NCBI GenBank assembly: GCA_042663485.1
Contig: JBHTAF010000002.1
Reading direction: 5' to 3' (one strand)
Length of the DNA: 64,000 nt
Source of the DNA: Natronosalvus sp042663485
GTDB taxonomy: Archaea > Halobacteriota > Halobacteria > Halobacteriales > Natrialbaceae
Shown here one piece after another: positions 17,187 to 25,219 of the stretch. The position numbers and the translations under genes were made by a program. Under the pieces are notes generated by a model. It saw nothing but the letters and a program-made list of their open reading frames with translations, did not search any database and was not told the origin of the DNA. The stretch's first letter is position 1. Each line of letters starts with the position of its first letter.

Positions 17187-17484
17187 CGAGAACACCCCGC
17201 CCGAGCCAAACGACGCGACGCGGACGAAGAGTCTCAGCTATGAACTCGATGCGGACGAACGCCCTAGCAAAGCAGTCGTCCACGCCGTCGCAACACTAAC
17301 CGACACGCCGATGCTCAATCTGAACCCGTTATACCATACTATCGATCCCGAACACTTGGATGGCCTGATTACCGGTCGAAAGAACGGCGAATCCATCACA
17401 GAGAGTTCAGTTTCCTTCCATTACAACGGGTGTCAGGTTACTGTGGATCAACACACGGTTCGGGTGCAGATTGATCACGACTGA
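17179..17484 (+). CDS. HalOD1 output-domain protein
   Basis: A 101-residue protein starting at the ATG at 17179, eight bases before the preceding stop ends, so it is coupled to the DUF7344-like regulator. It carries the haloarchaeal output domain HalOD1: a helix SKAVVHAVATLTDTPMLNLN followed by LYHTIDPEHLDGLI, and a beta end SSVSFHYNGCQVTVDQHTVRV. HalOD1 occurs alone or behind PAS/GAF sensors and its molecular action is unknown. The stand-alone form here probably works with its operon partner. The second HalOD1 gene at 44699 has the same architecture. Confidence 0.88.
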   Translation: MTDENTPPEPNDATRTKSLSYELDADERPSKAVVHAVATLTDTPMLNLNPLYHTIDPEHLDGLITGRKNGESITESSVSFHYNGCQVTVDQHTVRVQIDHD

Positions 17485-17516
17485 AAACACCAGCAACGTC
17501 ATTTCGCGTCGATAGA

Positions 17517-17745
17517 ACTCTCAGTGTTACGTTCGCAGCTGTATGTGCCGGCTGGTTTCGGTGCGAACGTGTGAAATAAACGAAGGCTGCGTGCTGTATC
17601 CATCCTCTGTATCTTGCACGCCGCTTCTGACAGCAGCTTGTCGATTAGTCACGGCCTCTGCGAGATACAAGGCGCGAATGTTGCACAGGTTGAGAGTTAA
17701 CCAGGAGGTAGTAATCGCTCAGGACAAGTGGACCCGTTACCGTTA
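17517..17745. repeat. Dispersed repeat, copy C
   Basis: The best-preserved copy. It begins near TGTATGTGCCGGCTGGTTTCGG, passes TGTGAAATAAACGAAGG and TGCTGTATCCATCCTCTGTATC, then TTCTGACAGCAGCTTG and GAGATACAAGGCGCGAATGTTG. It occupies most of the 382-base gap between the HalOD1 gene and the SLC13 gene. It has no coding frame and no obvious terminal inverted repeats. Confidence 0.7.
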
Positions 17746-17781
17746 CCGTCATCCGTGAACGCCCCCGCCGAAACGGGTGGA

Positions 17782-17800
17782 GCCCGAGCGGGCGGTTTTT
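17782..17800 (+). terminator. Hairpin followed by T-run
   Basis: GCCC-GAGC-GGGC forms a short GC-rich stem and is followed by GGTTTTT. It lies in the convergent gap between the HalOD1 gene and the SLC13 gene and would stop the rightward transcript. The stem is only four perfect base pairs, so the call is tentative. Confidence 0.4.
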
Positions 17801-17866
17801 AGCTTATTGCAATCGAGCGAACGGAGTGAGCGAGGCCCGTAGTAAAAAGGTCGCGTGTGACATGCC

Positions 17867-19741
17867 TTAGACGCCCCAGATCGCGACGATGCCGAGCGTC
17901 GTCACGATCGTCAGGAGCAGTTGCAGGGGGGCACCGAGCCGTGCGAAATCGGTGAACCTGTAGCCACCCGGCCCGTATACCATCAAATTCGTCTGGTACC
18001 CCACGGGAGAGAGCAAGGGTGTACTCGCCGCAAACATTACAGCCAGCATGAACGCGTACGGGTCGCCGCCAAGGCGAACGGCGGCGTCGAACGCCACCGG
18101 AATCATCAGTATCACACTCGCGTTGTTGCTCAGCATTTCCGTCAACAGCGCTGTGAACAGGTAGAATAACCCGAGGACGACCACGATGTGGAGGCCACCA
18201 GCGAGGCCGATGACGTGGGCAGCGAGAAAGGCCGCCGCACCGGTTTCTTCCATCGCGACGCCCAGGGGGAGGACGCCGGCGAGCAGGAAGATCACGCTCC
18301 AATCGATCGCATCGTACAGTTCCCCCGGTTCGAGGACGCCCGTTGCAACCATTGCGATCACGCCGGCGATTGACGTGATGAGGATCGGAACCACCTCGAG
18401 AGCGGCCAGTCCGACAACCCCAGCGATGATGGCGATTGCAAGCGGGAGTTTTGCTCGGCGGAACGCCGGTTGCGTAAATTCTTGGGCGACGATGACGTCT
18501 CGATCAGCCCCTAACCGATCGAGTGCTTCGCGACTCGCTTGCACCAGCAAGATATCGCCACCGCGGAGCGGTCGCCGATCCATTCGTGTGTGAACGATTT
18601 CCGGGCCGCGACGAATCGCCAGTACGGTCGCTTCGTACTGTTCACGAAACCGGGCGCTCGCCAGCGTCTCTCTGACGAGCGCCCCGTCGGGTGCAATTAC
18701 CACTTCCGCGAGTACCTGCGGCGTCGCCCGCTCCTCGTCGGTTGCGTCCGCTCCGTGCGAGACGGCATCTACGCCGGAGACCGCTTTGGCATCGATTTCG
18801 AGGTTCGCGTCGTGAACCACGCTCTGTGAAACGTGGTCAAACCCTTCGAGGTCAACCACGTCGAGAATCGCCTCCTTGTCGGTCCGAACGAGGAGAACGT
18901 CCTCGGTCTGGAGCACCTTCTCCTCGATCGCCGCACCGAACGTGTCACCGTTGCGGAGGAGCGTCACGGCTTCGACCTCCACGTCAACGTCCGCTAACGC
19001 TTGTTGGACGGTTTGGCCGATCACGGGTGACCTGTCAGGGACGGCGACCTCGGTGAGGTACGGCGCTACCTCGAACTCGTCGGTTAACTCTCTCCGTGGA
19101 GTGAGGCGTTCCGGGAGCAAGTAGGGGGTCGCAACGAGCAGATAGAGCGACCCCGAGGCTAAGACGAGCGCCCCCAGCGCGGTGAATTCGAACATGGAGA
19201 AGGGCCGCCCCAGGTACTCTGGTCGAGCCACGATCGAGCTCGCGAGGAGATTAGTCGAGGTGCCGATCAGGGTGAGCATCCCGCCCAGCATCGAGGCGAA
19301 CGACAGCGGGATTAGGAGACGAGATGGCGACGTATTCGTCCGGCGTGCGAGATCGTTCACCACCGGGATCATGATCGCTACTACCGGCGTATTGTTAACG
19401 AAGCCCGCAGAGAAGCCGGAGACGCCGATGATCGATCCAAGTTGTCGTCGCTCGCTATTCCCGGAGAAGGCGGCGAGTCGTTCACCCAACAATTGCACTG
19501 CGCCGGTTCGGCGCACCCCATCGCTCAAGATGAACATCATCAGCACGGTGATCGTTGCGGGGTTGGCGAAGCCGGCAATACCTTCCTCGGGAGTGATCGT
19601 CGTCCACGGCTCGAGGAGGACGAGAACGACGATCAGGAGCAGCGCCGTCACGTCGATCGGGATCGGCTGCGTAATAAAGAGTGCGAGCGCGACGGCGATG
19701 ATGCAGAATACGATTAGCATTTCGATCGTTAGAGAGGACAT
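17867..19741 (-). CDS. SLC13 family permease with two RCK_C (TrkA-C) domains
   Basis: A 624-residue membrane transporter starting at the ATG at 19741 (MSSLTIEMLIVFCIIAVALA). The N- and C-terminal halves are the SLC13/DASS transport domain, with the signature loops NNTPVVAIMIPVVNDLARR and LSNNASVILMIPVAF. Between them, at about residues 200-390, are two TrkA-C/RCK_C regulatory domains (VAVPDRSPVIGQTVQQAL; VVIAPDGALVRETLASARF). This layout is common for sodium-coupled carboxylate or sulfate permeases; the substrate cannot be read from sequence. It is convergent with the HalOD1 pair and has no adjacent metabolic partner. Confidence 0.93.
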   Translation of the reverse strand: MSSLTIEMLIVFCIIAVALALFITQPIPIDVTALLLIVVLVLLEPWTTITPEEGIAGFANPATITVLMMFILSDGVRRTGAVQLLGERLAAFSGNSERRQLGSIIGVSGFSAGFVNNTPVVAIMIPVVNDLARRTNTSPSRLLIPLSFASMLGGMLTLIGTSTNLLASSIVARPEYLGRPFSMFEFTALGALVLASGSLYLLVATPYLLPERLTPRRELTDEFEVAPYLTEVAVPDRSPVIGQTVQQALADVDVEVEAVTLLRNGDTFGAAIEEKVLQTEDVLLVRTDKEAILDVVDLEGFDHVSQSVVHDANLEIDAKAVSGVDAVSHGADATDEERATPQVLAEVVIAPDGALVRETLASARFREQYEATVLAIRRGPEIVHTRMDRRPLRGGDILLVQASREALDRLGADRDVIVAQEFTQPAFRRAKLPLAIAIIAGVVGLAALEVVPILITSIAGVIAMVATGVLEPGELYDAIDWSVIFLLAGVLPLGVAMEETGAAAFLAAHVIGLAGGLHIVVVLGLFYLFTALLTEMLSNNASVILMIPVAFDAAVRLGGDPYAFMLAVMFAASTPLLSPVGYQTNLMVYGPGGYRFTDFARLGAPLQLLLTIVTTLGIVAIWGV

Positions 19742-19902
19742 CACCCCCACTTGTCGAAGCGGGTACTCGGTGACGCACTGCGCAGTTACTGCACCTCGAT
19801 CACGCGAGAGTGCGGATGAGCAGACCGTTCGAAGAAGCACAAACCCTGTACCATTCGGCAAATACATACCGCACTCACTACCTTCGGGATGAAGTGTTCC
19901 GG

Positions 19903-20091
19903 TCAAGTCGAATCGTCGATTTCGATGAAGTCGTTTCTTCCACAGTGACAGGTCGCACGACCCAGCAGTGTGAGCCCACCATCCACCAAGCGAAACCCGG
20001 TGTGGACTGTATCACAATGGGTGCAACCCACCAGAACAACGTTGTCTCGGTTGAGCATGACACGATAACCATTGGTAGTATCAGAAATCAT
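19903..20091 (-). CDS. Zinc microprotein (62 aa), paralogue of 15459-15614
   Basis: A 62-residue protein with C-T-H-C near residues 23-26 and C-H-C near 48-50, flanking VHTGFRLVDGGLTLLGRAT. It matches the 51-residue product at 15459-15614 in spacing and sequence (NVV, CTxC, VHxG, VDG, LxGR, CxCG, DF). The start at 20091 gives MISDTTNGYRVMLNRDNVV; Met12 (20058) is an alternative that would make the two proteins nearly equal in length. It lies in the gap upstream of the SLC13 gene and immediately before dispersed repeat copy D. One zinc site is predicted. Function unknown. Confidence 0.72.
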   Translation of the reverse strand: MISDTTNGYRVMLNRDNVVLVGCTHCDTVHTGFRLVDGGLTLLGRATCHCGRNDFIEIDDST

Positions 20092-20159
20092 CTTTTCTGA
20101 ACTAACCGTATATTATTAATTCGAGTGTGAATAAGCGGAACTGGTAACTTGGCTCTTCG

Positions 20160-20525
20160 ATACTGTGTTCAGTTCGCATCCGTATGTCTCGGTTGGTTCT
20201 GCCTCGCGTGAATGAAATAAACGAGGCTGATGTACTGCATACCTCCTCTGGGCCTTGTTTAGACGCGACCGAGATCGGCACTAACGCTTCGTTCTCAAAG
20301 TATGAAACCGTACTGTGAGGTGCTTACCACCGGATTCTGTTTAGCCAAAATGACTCCTGACCCGCTCAACTGGGAGCGTCTAAACAAGGCCCACCCTCTG
20401 TATCTCGCACGTCGTTTGTGACACTTGATGAATAGGTTGAGAGTAGTATGCAAGATACATAGCGCGACTGTGGAATTAGATGAGAGTCGATCAACGAGAG
20501 TCGATGATCGGTTAGCACAGGTGAA
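20160..20525. repeat. Dispersed repeat, copy D, split by a MITE
   Basis: The left part (20160-20250) carries GTATGTCTCGGTTGGTT, GAATGAAATAAACGAGG and TACTGCATACCTCCTCTG. The match to copy C is then interrupted by a 141-bp inserted element and resumes at 20400 with TATCTCGCACGTCG, AAGATACATAGCGCGACTG and GTCGATGATCGGTTAGCA. Together with the microprotein gene and the promoter region of the Tat-exported miniprotein, this fills the 699-base stretch 20092-20790. From 20526 to 20790 the sequence is AT-rich with no coding frame I trust. Confidence 0.72.
20251..20391. mobile_element. MITE, 141 bp with 16-bp perfect terminal inverted repeats
   Basis: The element starts with GGCCTTGTTTAGACGC at 20251-20266 and ends with its exact reverse complement at 20376-20391. 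It has no coding frame, so it must depend on a transposase elsewhere. Comparison with copy C of the dispersed repeat shows an empty-site sequence on both sides, so it is a genuine insertion. The flanks CCTCCTCTG (20242-20250) and CACCCTCTG (20392-20400) agree at seven of nine positions and may be a decayed target duplication. The ITR sequence should identify the parent IS family. Confidence 0.85.
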
Positions 20526-20790
20526 GTACATAGAATATCAGTCAAAAATATATTCTTTGTCTGACAAAGTCAGCGTGCGGAGTAGAGAGTGAATATCCAA
20601 TAGCGATCTTTCCTTAATTCGAACTATTCAAACTACAACTGAAGATAACGTATTTTCCGCGAGTAGACGCCTTTCCCTCGCAAGTACAACCTTTCAGAGT
20701 AGCGGTGTAGCCGGACAGATTGCGGTGTGGTACGATTAAGGAGATAACGAGGGCTCAAGCCGCGATGGGTCCGATTGGAGGGTAAAACCC

Positions 20791-21102
20791 ATGAAAAACG
20801 ATGGAAACAGCACAGAAATAAGCCGACGTTCAGTGTTACGAAAATCAGGCGGTGCAACCGCTGTGGGTCTCGGAGTGGCAGCTACAGCAGGTTCAGCCAG
20901 CGCAGATAAGAAGAAAAAAGGGAAGAAGAAGAAGAAGCTAGATTGTCCTACATGTGACGAGCACAAAGGCGGTCCAACAAGATACCTGATCGCCCACCGA
21001 CCACCGGGAAACCCTGACAATTGTCAAGAACTTTGTCTTCCCGAACCTGCAGCAAGAGCACACCTAGAACAGCACGAAGAGGACACCTGTGGGCATTGTT
21101 AG
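20791..21102 (+). CDS. Tat-exported Cys-rich miniprotein (103 aa)
   Basis: A 103-residue precursor starting at 20791, with a strong Shine-Dalgarno GGAGGGT at 20777-20783. Residues 11-38 are a twin-arginine signal (SRRSVLRKSGGATAVGLG, then ATAGSASA), with likely cleavage after Ala38. A lysine-rich linker follows (residues 40-49, nine Lys). The mature end has six cysteines in three pairs: C52-x2-C55, C78-x3-C82 and C100-x2-C103, the last two being almost the C-terminus. Tat export of a small Cys-rich protein recalls halocin C8-type antimicrobial precursors, although the cysteine count and sequence differ; a secreted metal-binding or redox protein is the other option. It is in the AT-rich repeat zone. 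No immunity gene is recognisable. Confidence 0.8.
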   Translation: MKNDGNSTEISRRSVLRKSGGATAVGLGVAATAGSASADKKKKGKKKKKLDCPTCDEHKGGPTRYLIAHRPPGNPDNCQELCLPEPAARAHLEQHEEDTCGHC

Positions 21103-21255
21103 AAGATGAACGTGCCGTAGATTCCCACAGGGCTCATATTTTTGGCAATTATACAGAGTTTTGAACAGGGATCGGTGAGTACCTGTACCCTTAATTGAGG
21201 ATTTTAGCCTGGTTTATTGAATATTTTAGTAAAGTCCATATTTGGGTTTGTATTC

Positions 21256-21350
21256 GTACTTTCGCAGGTCTACTGAGTGGGTAGTTCACTGGTTTAAGCG
21301 TGAAACAAACGAGCCCGTCGTGCTGAACTCTTCCTCTATATGCAGCACAC
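21256..21350. repeat. Dispersed repeat, copy E (left half only)
   Basis: A part-copy in the convergent gap between the miniprotein gene and the MFS gene. It keeps the order CACTGGTTTAAGCG, TGAAACAAACGAG and GTCGTGCTGAACTCTTCCTCTA, as in the left half of copies B to D. The right half is missing, having been replaced by the MFS gene end. Confidence 0.55.
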
Positions 21351-21358
21351 AATTCCTA

Positions 21359-22678
21359 TCAACGGTTGAAAATTTCACCAGAACCGGTCACGAGCAACCC
21401 AGCGCAGACGAGCGTCGCGACGGCGACGGTCCCCGCGAGGAGCCAGAACGCCGGTCGGAAGCCGGCGGTTTCCGAGAGGATGCCGACGACGGCAGGGGCA
21501 ATCGCCCCCGCGCCCATCAACAGGGTTCGGACGACGCCGAGACTCCCGCCAGCGATCGAGTCGGGAATGGTCTGGACGAGGTAGGCCCCGCGGACGGGCC
21601 GGAATCCGTGAGACCCCAGGCCGATCCCGACGAGCGCAACGCCCAGCGCGAGCGCGGATCCGGTTCCCGTGAGCGCCACGAACACGACCGTGGCGACCGT
21701 GGCCAGCGCCAGTGCGGCGACGATCACCGGCAACGTGCCAACGCGGTCGCTGAGTTCGCCACTCGCGAGCTGGACGACACTGACGGCGAACAGGGCGCCG
21801 TAGAGGAGGTTCGCCGTGGCCGACTCGAGGCCGGCCTCGTTCGTCAGGTACAGCGGCGCGAACGCGACCAGGCCGTTGTAGGTAAACGAGAAGCAAATCG
21901 TCGCGAGGACGAACGCGGTAAACCGGCGGTCGCGAAACAGGCTCGCGTATCGACGGAGGCCGGGGTCAGACGGTGGTCTCGAGGCATCCGACTGGGATTC
22001 GTCGGAACTCGAGTCGACGCCTCGAGCAGCCCCCGGTAATCGTTTCGGCACCCGAACGAGAAAGAGCGCCCCCAGGACGAGCCCGATCGCGCCGGCGACG
22101 AGAAAGAGGAGGCGCCAACCGACGATTGCGAGGGACAGCCCCGCGACGAGGACGACCGCAGTCGGGGCGACGACGCCCGCGTAGGTGCCGAGCGTGTCGA
22201 GAAACCCCAGCGCGCGGCCCGTCCGCTCCGGGTAGGTTCGCGACAGCAAGCGGACGGCGACGGTCTTGTGCGCGCCGGTGCCAGCCCCCATGACGAGCAT
22301 CGCGCCCACGAGCACGACGAACGGGGAGTCGACGACCAGGACGAGCGCCCCGGCGGAAGCGAGGACGACGCCACCGACGATCACCGTCACGGCGCCGATT
22401 CGGTCGGCGAGCACGCCCGAAGGGAACTGCATGGCGGCGTAGACGAGCATGAAGCCAGTGAACGCGGTGCCGAGGACGGCGTTCGAGACGCCGTAGCTCG
22501 CCTGGAAGGCGTCGAACAGCGGCGGGAAGGCGTATCGGAGGAACTTCGCGAGAAACCAGATCAGGGCGGTCAGGACGAGCGCGTCGTAGTGGGCGAGCCC
22601 CGCCAGCGAGGATCTCGACAGCGCCGCCCCAACTCTGGCCATCGCCTCGAGGTCGAGGGGCCAGCCACGAGTACGCAT
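21359..22678 (-). CDS. Major facilitator superfamily transporter
   Basis: A 12-helix MFS permease of about 439 residues. I chose the start at 22678 (MRTRGWPLDLEAMARVG); Met at 22642 is equally possible, and the longer frame upstream looks untranslated. Helices begin at ALVLTALIWFLAKFLRYAF. The conserved motif A loop is present as SGVLADRIGAVTV after helix 2 and as ASGELSDRVGTLPV in the second half, supporting two homologous six-helix bundles. The central loop is acidic (DSSSDESQSDAS). It is probably a drug or metabolite exporter, substrate unknown. It follows the HD gene in the same direction by about 130 bases. Confidence 0.9.
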   Translation of the reverse strand: MRTRGWPLDLEAMARVGAALSRSSLAGLAHYDALVLTALIWFLAKFLRYAFPPLFDAFQASYGVSNAVLGTAFTGFMLVYAAMQFPSGVLADRIGAVTVIVGGVVLASAGALVLVVDSPFVVLVGAMLVMGAGTGAHKTVAVRLLSRTYPERTGRALGFLDTLGTYAGVVAPTAVVLVAGLSLAIVGWRLLFLVAGAIGLVLGALFLVRVPKRLPGAARGVDSSSDESQSDASRPPSDPGLRRYASLFRDRRFTAFVLATICFSFTYNGLVAFAPLYLTNEAGLESATANLLYGALFAVSVVQLASGELSDRVGTLPVIVAALALATVATVVFVALTGTGSALALGVALVGIGLGSHGFRPVRGAYLVQTIPDSIAGGSLGVVRTLLMGAGAIAPAVVGILSETAGFRPAFWLLAGTVAVATLVCAGLLVTGSGEIFNR

Positions 22679-22808
22679 CGGTTCCGGCAGCGGGCGCTGG
22701 TCCGACTGCGCGTTCGGCTGGCAGCGGATACTCATTCGCCTGCGCGTTCGTCCGACAGCGGCCGTCACCGTGACAGGAACCGACGGCGCCGACTCGAGCA
22801 CCGATCCC

Positions 22809-23411
22809 CTACTCCGTCGTCTGGGAGTACTTCGCAACCCACTCCTTCAGCGTGATCCCCATCGTCGCCTGGGTGATCGCGTTCGAACTCGCCGAGTTGG
22901 CGCTCTTGACCAGTTCCGCCTCGAGCGTCCGGGTCGGCACCTCCCCGAGGAAGTGCGGGATCGCCCGCTGGACCGCAAGTGGACAGCCGACCTCGTGAGC
23001 CAGCGCGTATCCCGAGATCGAGTGAGGAATCTCCTCACTGCAGTAGGTCGGATCAGGGTCGACCAGATCGTCGCCCACGAAGTCGACGTACTCGTAGCAC
23101 TTACCCACGTCGTGGAGCAGACAGGCCGCGACCAGGACGTCCTCGTCGGGGTCGGCGCCGTGGAACTCGCGCTGGATCTCAGCGGACTCGAGGGCGACTT
23201 TCGTCGTCCCGCGGACGTGCTCGACGTTGTCGACCTCGTGGATGTTCCAGGCGTAGGGAACGTCGTGGATATCCTGCCAGCCCCCGCGCTCGAGCGCTAG
23301 CGTCCACGCCTCGATCACCTGCTCGCGGAGGTCGTCGTCCGCGATGGCCTCGAGTTCGGGGAAGGCGTCGCGGACCTGGCTCTCGGAGTCGCGGTCGGCG
23401 TCGTCACTCAT
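22809..23411 (-). CDS. HD-domain phosphohydrolase-like protein
   Basis: A 200-residue soluble protein with an HD metal-dependent phosphohydrolase core. The first His is in NVEHVRGTTKVALE, the HD pair in ACLLHDVGKCYEYV, and further His residues in EEIPHSISGYALAHE and RAIPHFLG complete the site. The family usually cleaves nucleotide or phosphodiester bonds; the substrate is not known. It is packed with the EthD-repeat gene upstream (three-base gap), so they form one transcript. The start MSDDADRDSESQ is clear. Confidence 0.88.
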   Translation of the reverse strand: MSDDADRDSESQVRDAFPELEAIADDDLREQVIEAWTLALERGGWQDIHDVPYAWNIHEVDNVEHVRGTTKVALESAEIQREFHGADPDEDVLVAACLLHDVGKCYEYVDFVGDDLVDPDPTYCSEEIPHSISGYALAHEVGCPLAVQRAIPHFLGEVPTRTLEAELVKSANSASSNAITQATMGITLKEWVAKYSQTTE

Positions 23412-23414
23412 CCG

Positions 23415-24140
23415 TCAGTCTCCATCCGTCCGGTCGACCTGCAGCGTCTCCTGACCGATGAAGCGCGGGCGCTCCTCGATGGCGAGGAAGTTGTCCACGT
23501 CCTCGCGGGCCTCCTTCGCCTTCCCGCGGTCGGGATCGTAATCCCGGGATCCTTCGCTCCCGAGGGCGTCGTAGAGCGCCTCGAGGTCCTCGAAATAGAG
23601 TTCCGCGATGCCGTCGAACTCCGCGTTCTCGGGGTCGGCGGGGAGGACGGTCGCGTAGCGGACGACGCCCTCGATCTCGCGGGCGATCGGCGTGTGGTTG
23701 TTTTGCCAGTGGTCGACGAACTCCTCGTGGGTCATGCCCTCCTGGCGGACGAGGAACGCCGAGTGCTTGTACAGGCCCGTCGTGTCGCCGTCGGTCTCGT
23801 CCTTCTGGACGATCTCCTCGCCGATGAAGCGGGGGCGACCCTCGAGGTCGAGGAAGTTGTCCACGTCCGCGCGGGCCTCGGCGGCGACCTCCTTCGTCGG
23901 GTCGTAGTCCCGGGAGCCGGAGCTGCCGAGCGCGTCGTGGAGGTCCTCGAGCGTCTCGAAGTAGAGTTCGGCGAGGCCGTCGAACTCGGCGTGCTCGGGT
24001 TCGGTGGGGAGCACGGTCTGGTAGCGGACGACGCCCTCGATGTCGCGGGCGATGGGCGTGTGCTCGTTCTGCCAGTAGTCGACGAACTCCTCGTGGCTGA
24101 GGTCGTCTCTCCGGACCAGCAACGCGACGTGTTTGTACAT
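23415..24140 (-). CDS. Tandem EthD-domain protein
   Basis: A 241-residue protein made of two near-identical EthD-type dimeric alpha/beta-barrel units, about residues 1-115 and 123-236. Each begins (M/L)YKH.A.LVR, continues with HEEFVD(Y/H)WQN-HTPIAR-IEGVVRY.TVLP and ends GRPRFIGEE or ERPRFIGQE. The two share well over half of their residues, so the duplication is internal and a single chain can form the barrel that normally needs a dimer. EthD proteins often act on quinone, polyketide or cytochrome P450 partners, but none is near. It is coupled to the HD gene. Confidence 0.9.
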   Translation of the reverse strand: MYKHVALLVRRDDLSHEEFVDYWQNEHTPIARDIEGVVRYQTVLPTEPEHAEFDGLAELYFETLEDLHDALGSSGSRDYDPTKEVAAEARADVDNFLDLEGRPRFIGEEIVQKDETDGDTTGLYKHSAFLVRQEGMTHEEFVDHWQNNHTPIAREIEGVVRYATVLPADPENAEFDGIAELYFEDLEALYDALGSEGSRDYDPDRGKAKEAREDVDNFLAIEERPRFIGQETLQVDRTDGD

Positions 24141-24373
24141 ACGTCTCGAGAGACGGCGCGTCCGTTCAAAAAAGGTGCTGAACTGCGGTCGGGGTCAGGC
24201 ATGGCGAATCCGGGGTGTCAGGAGTGGCGCAGCCAGGAGGTGGCGGTCGGGCGCTCCTGCGGTCGTCCGATCGACGAAAACGAGGCTCGAGACCGGCCGG
24301 TAGGATTAACCCTGTCGCGCTCGGCTTCTCGAGCGAACGCCGCGGCGACCAGCCCCGGCACGGTCCCGAAATC

Positions 24374-25141
24374 ATGGCTCGCACCGCCCTCGTCCACCTC
24401 GTGCTCTTCATCGCGGTCGTGAGCGTCGCCACCCTCGCCGTCGGCGTGCTCGTCACCGAATCCGGGCTCTACGCGGACGCCCTGTCCGACGAGAGTGACC
24501 GCGAGCGCGCCGTCCTGGCGACCGAACTGACGATCGTCAACGATCCCGAGTCGGGCGCGACCTACGACGGGAACGGAACGACCACGATCTACGTCAAGAA
24601 CGTCGGCGGCAAGACCCTCGAGCCGAGCGACCTGGAGGTCGTCCTCGACGGCGAGTACGTCACCGCACCGGAAACCAGGGCCGTCGAGGGCGACCATTGG
24701 CGCGAGGGGACGGTCCTCGAGGTAACGATCGACCGCCAACTCGAGCGCGGCGATCATCGCGTCGCCGTCTCCTTCGACGAGGCGCGGGCGACGCTCGAGT
24801 TCGTCCACCGCGTCGTCTTCTGGCTCGATAGCCAGCCGCCAGCGACGTGTTCGGCCGACGAGTGTACCGTCAACGCCAGCGAGGAGACCCTGACGCTGAC
24901 GATGGGGACCGATCCCGTCGAGGAAGGCGTCGACGTGACCTACTCGCTGAACGACTCCGCGGACGAAAACGTCACGCTCGAGCGCACCACGGGGACGACG
25001 GACTCGAGCGGCGAGAACGCCACCGTACTCGACTTTAGCCCGCTGGCCAAGGAGACCGACGTCTCCGAATCGGTGCTGGTGACCGTCGACGCGGGCTGGG
25101 ATACGCAGACGCTGGTCGTCCGGATCGAATCCGAAGGGTGA
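24374..25141 (+). CDS. ArlG/FlaG-like archaellum stator-type protein
   Basis: A 255-residue protein starting at the ATG at 24374. The N-terminus MARTALVHLVLFIAVVSVAT, with an acidic tail after the helix, is typical of archaellum protein G, which anchors in the membrane and exposes a beta-rich domain to the pseudo-periplasm. Residues 55-150 look like that domain (YVKNVGGKTLEPSDLEVVLD). The C-terminal 100 residues (CSADECTVNASEETLTLTMG and on) are an extra Thr/Ser-rich beta-sandwich-like extension absent from short FlaG proteins. No other archaellum genes are adjacent, so this is probably a stand-alone relative. It is divergent from the EthD gene. Confidence 0.7.
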   Translation: MARTALVHLVLFIAVVSVATLAVGVLVTESGLYADALSDESDRERAVLATELTIVNDPESGATYDGNGTTTIYVKNVGGKTLEPSDLEVVLDGEYVTAPETRAVEGDHWREGTVLEVTIDRQLERGDHRVAVSFDEARATLEFVHRVVFWLDSQPPATCSADECTVNASEETLTLTMGTDPVEEGVDVTYSLNDSADENVTLERTTGTTDSSGENATVLDFSPLAKETDVSESVLVTVDAGWDTQTLVVRIESEG

Positions 25142-25219
25142 CGGCCTTCGCCGCTCGCAGCGCTATTGACTGCCACCCGCTTGCAAAGCGGTTATTCGAC
25201 CGGCCGTTGAGGGTCACCT

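Noticed and set aside
20295..20531. A 78-codon minus-strand frame across the MITE and repeat copy D
   Set aside because: It crosses the insertion boundary, so it cannot be an old gene.
20736..21020. A minus-strand frame opposite the Cys-rich miniprotein
   Set aside because: The Phe-rich run is only the complement of the Lys linker codons. The plus-strand frame has an SD and Tat signal.
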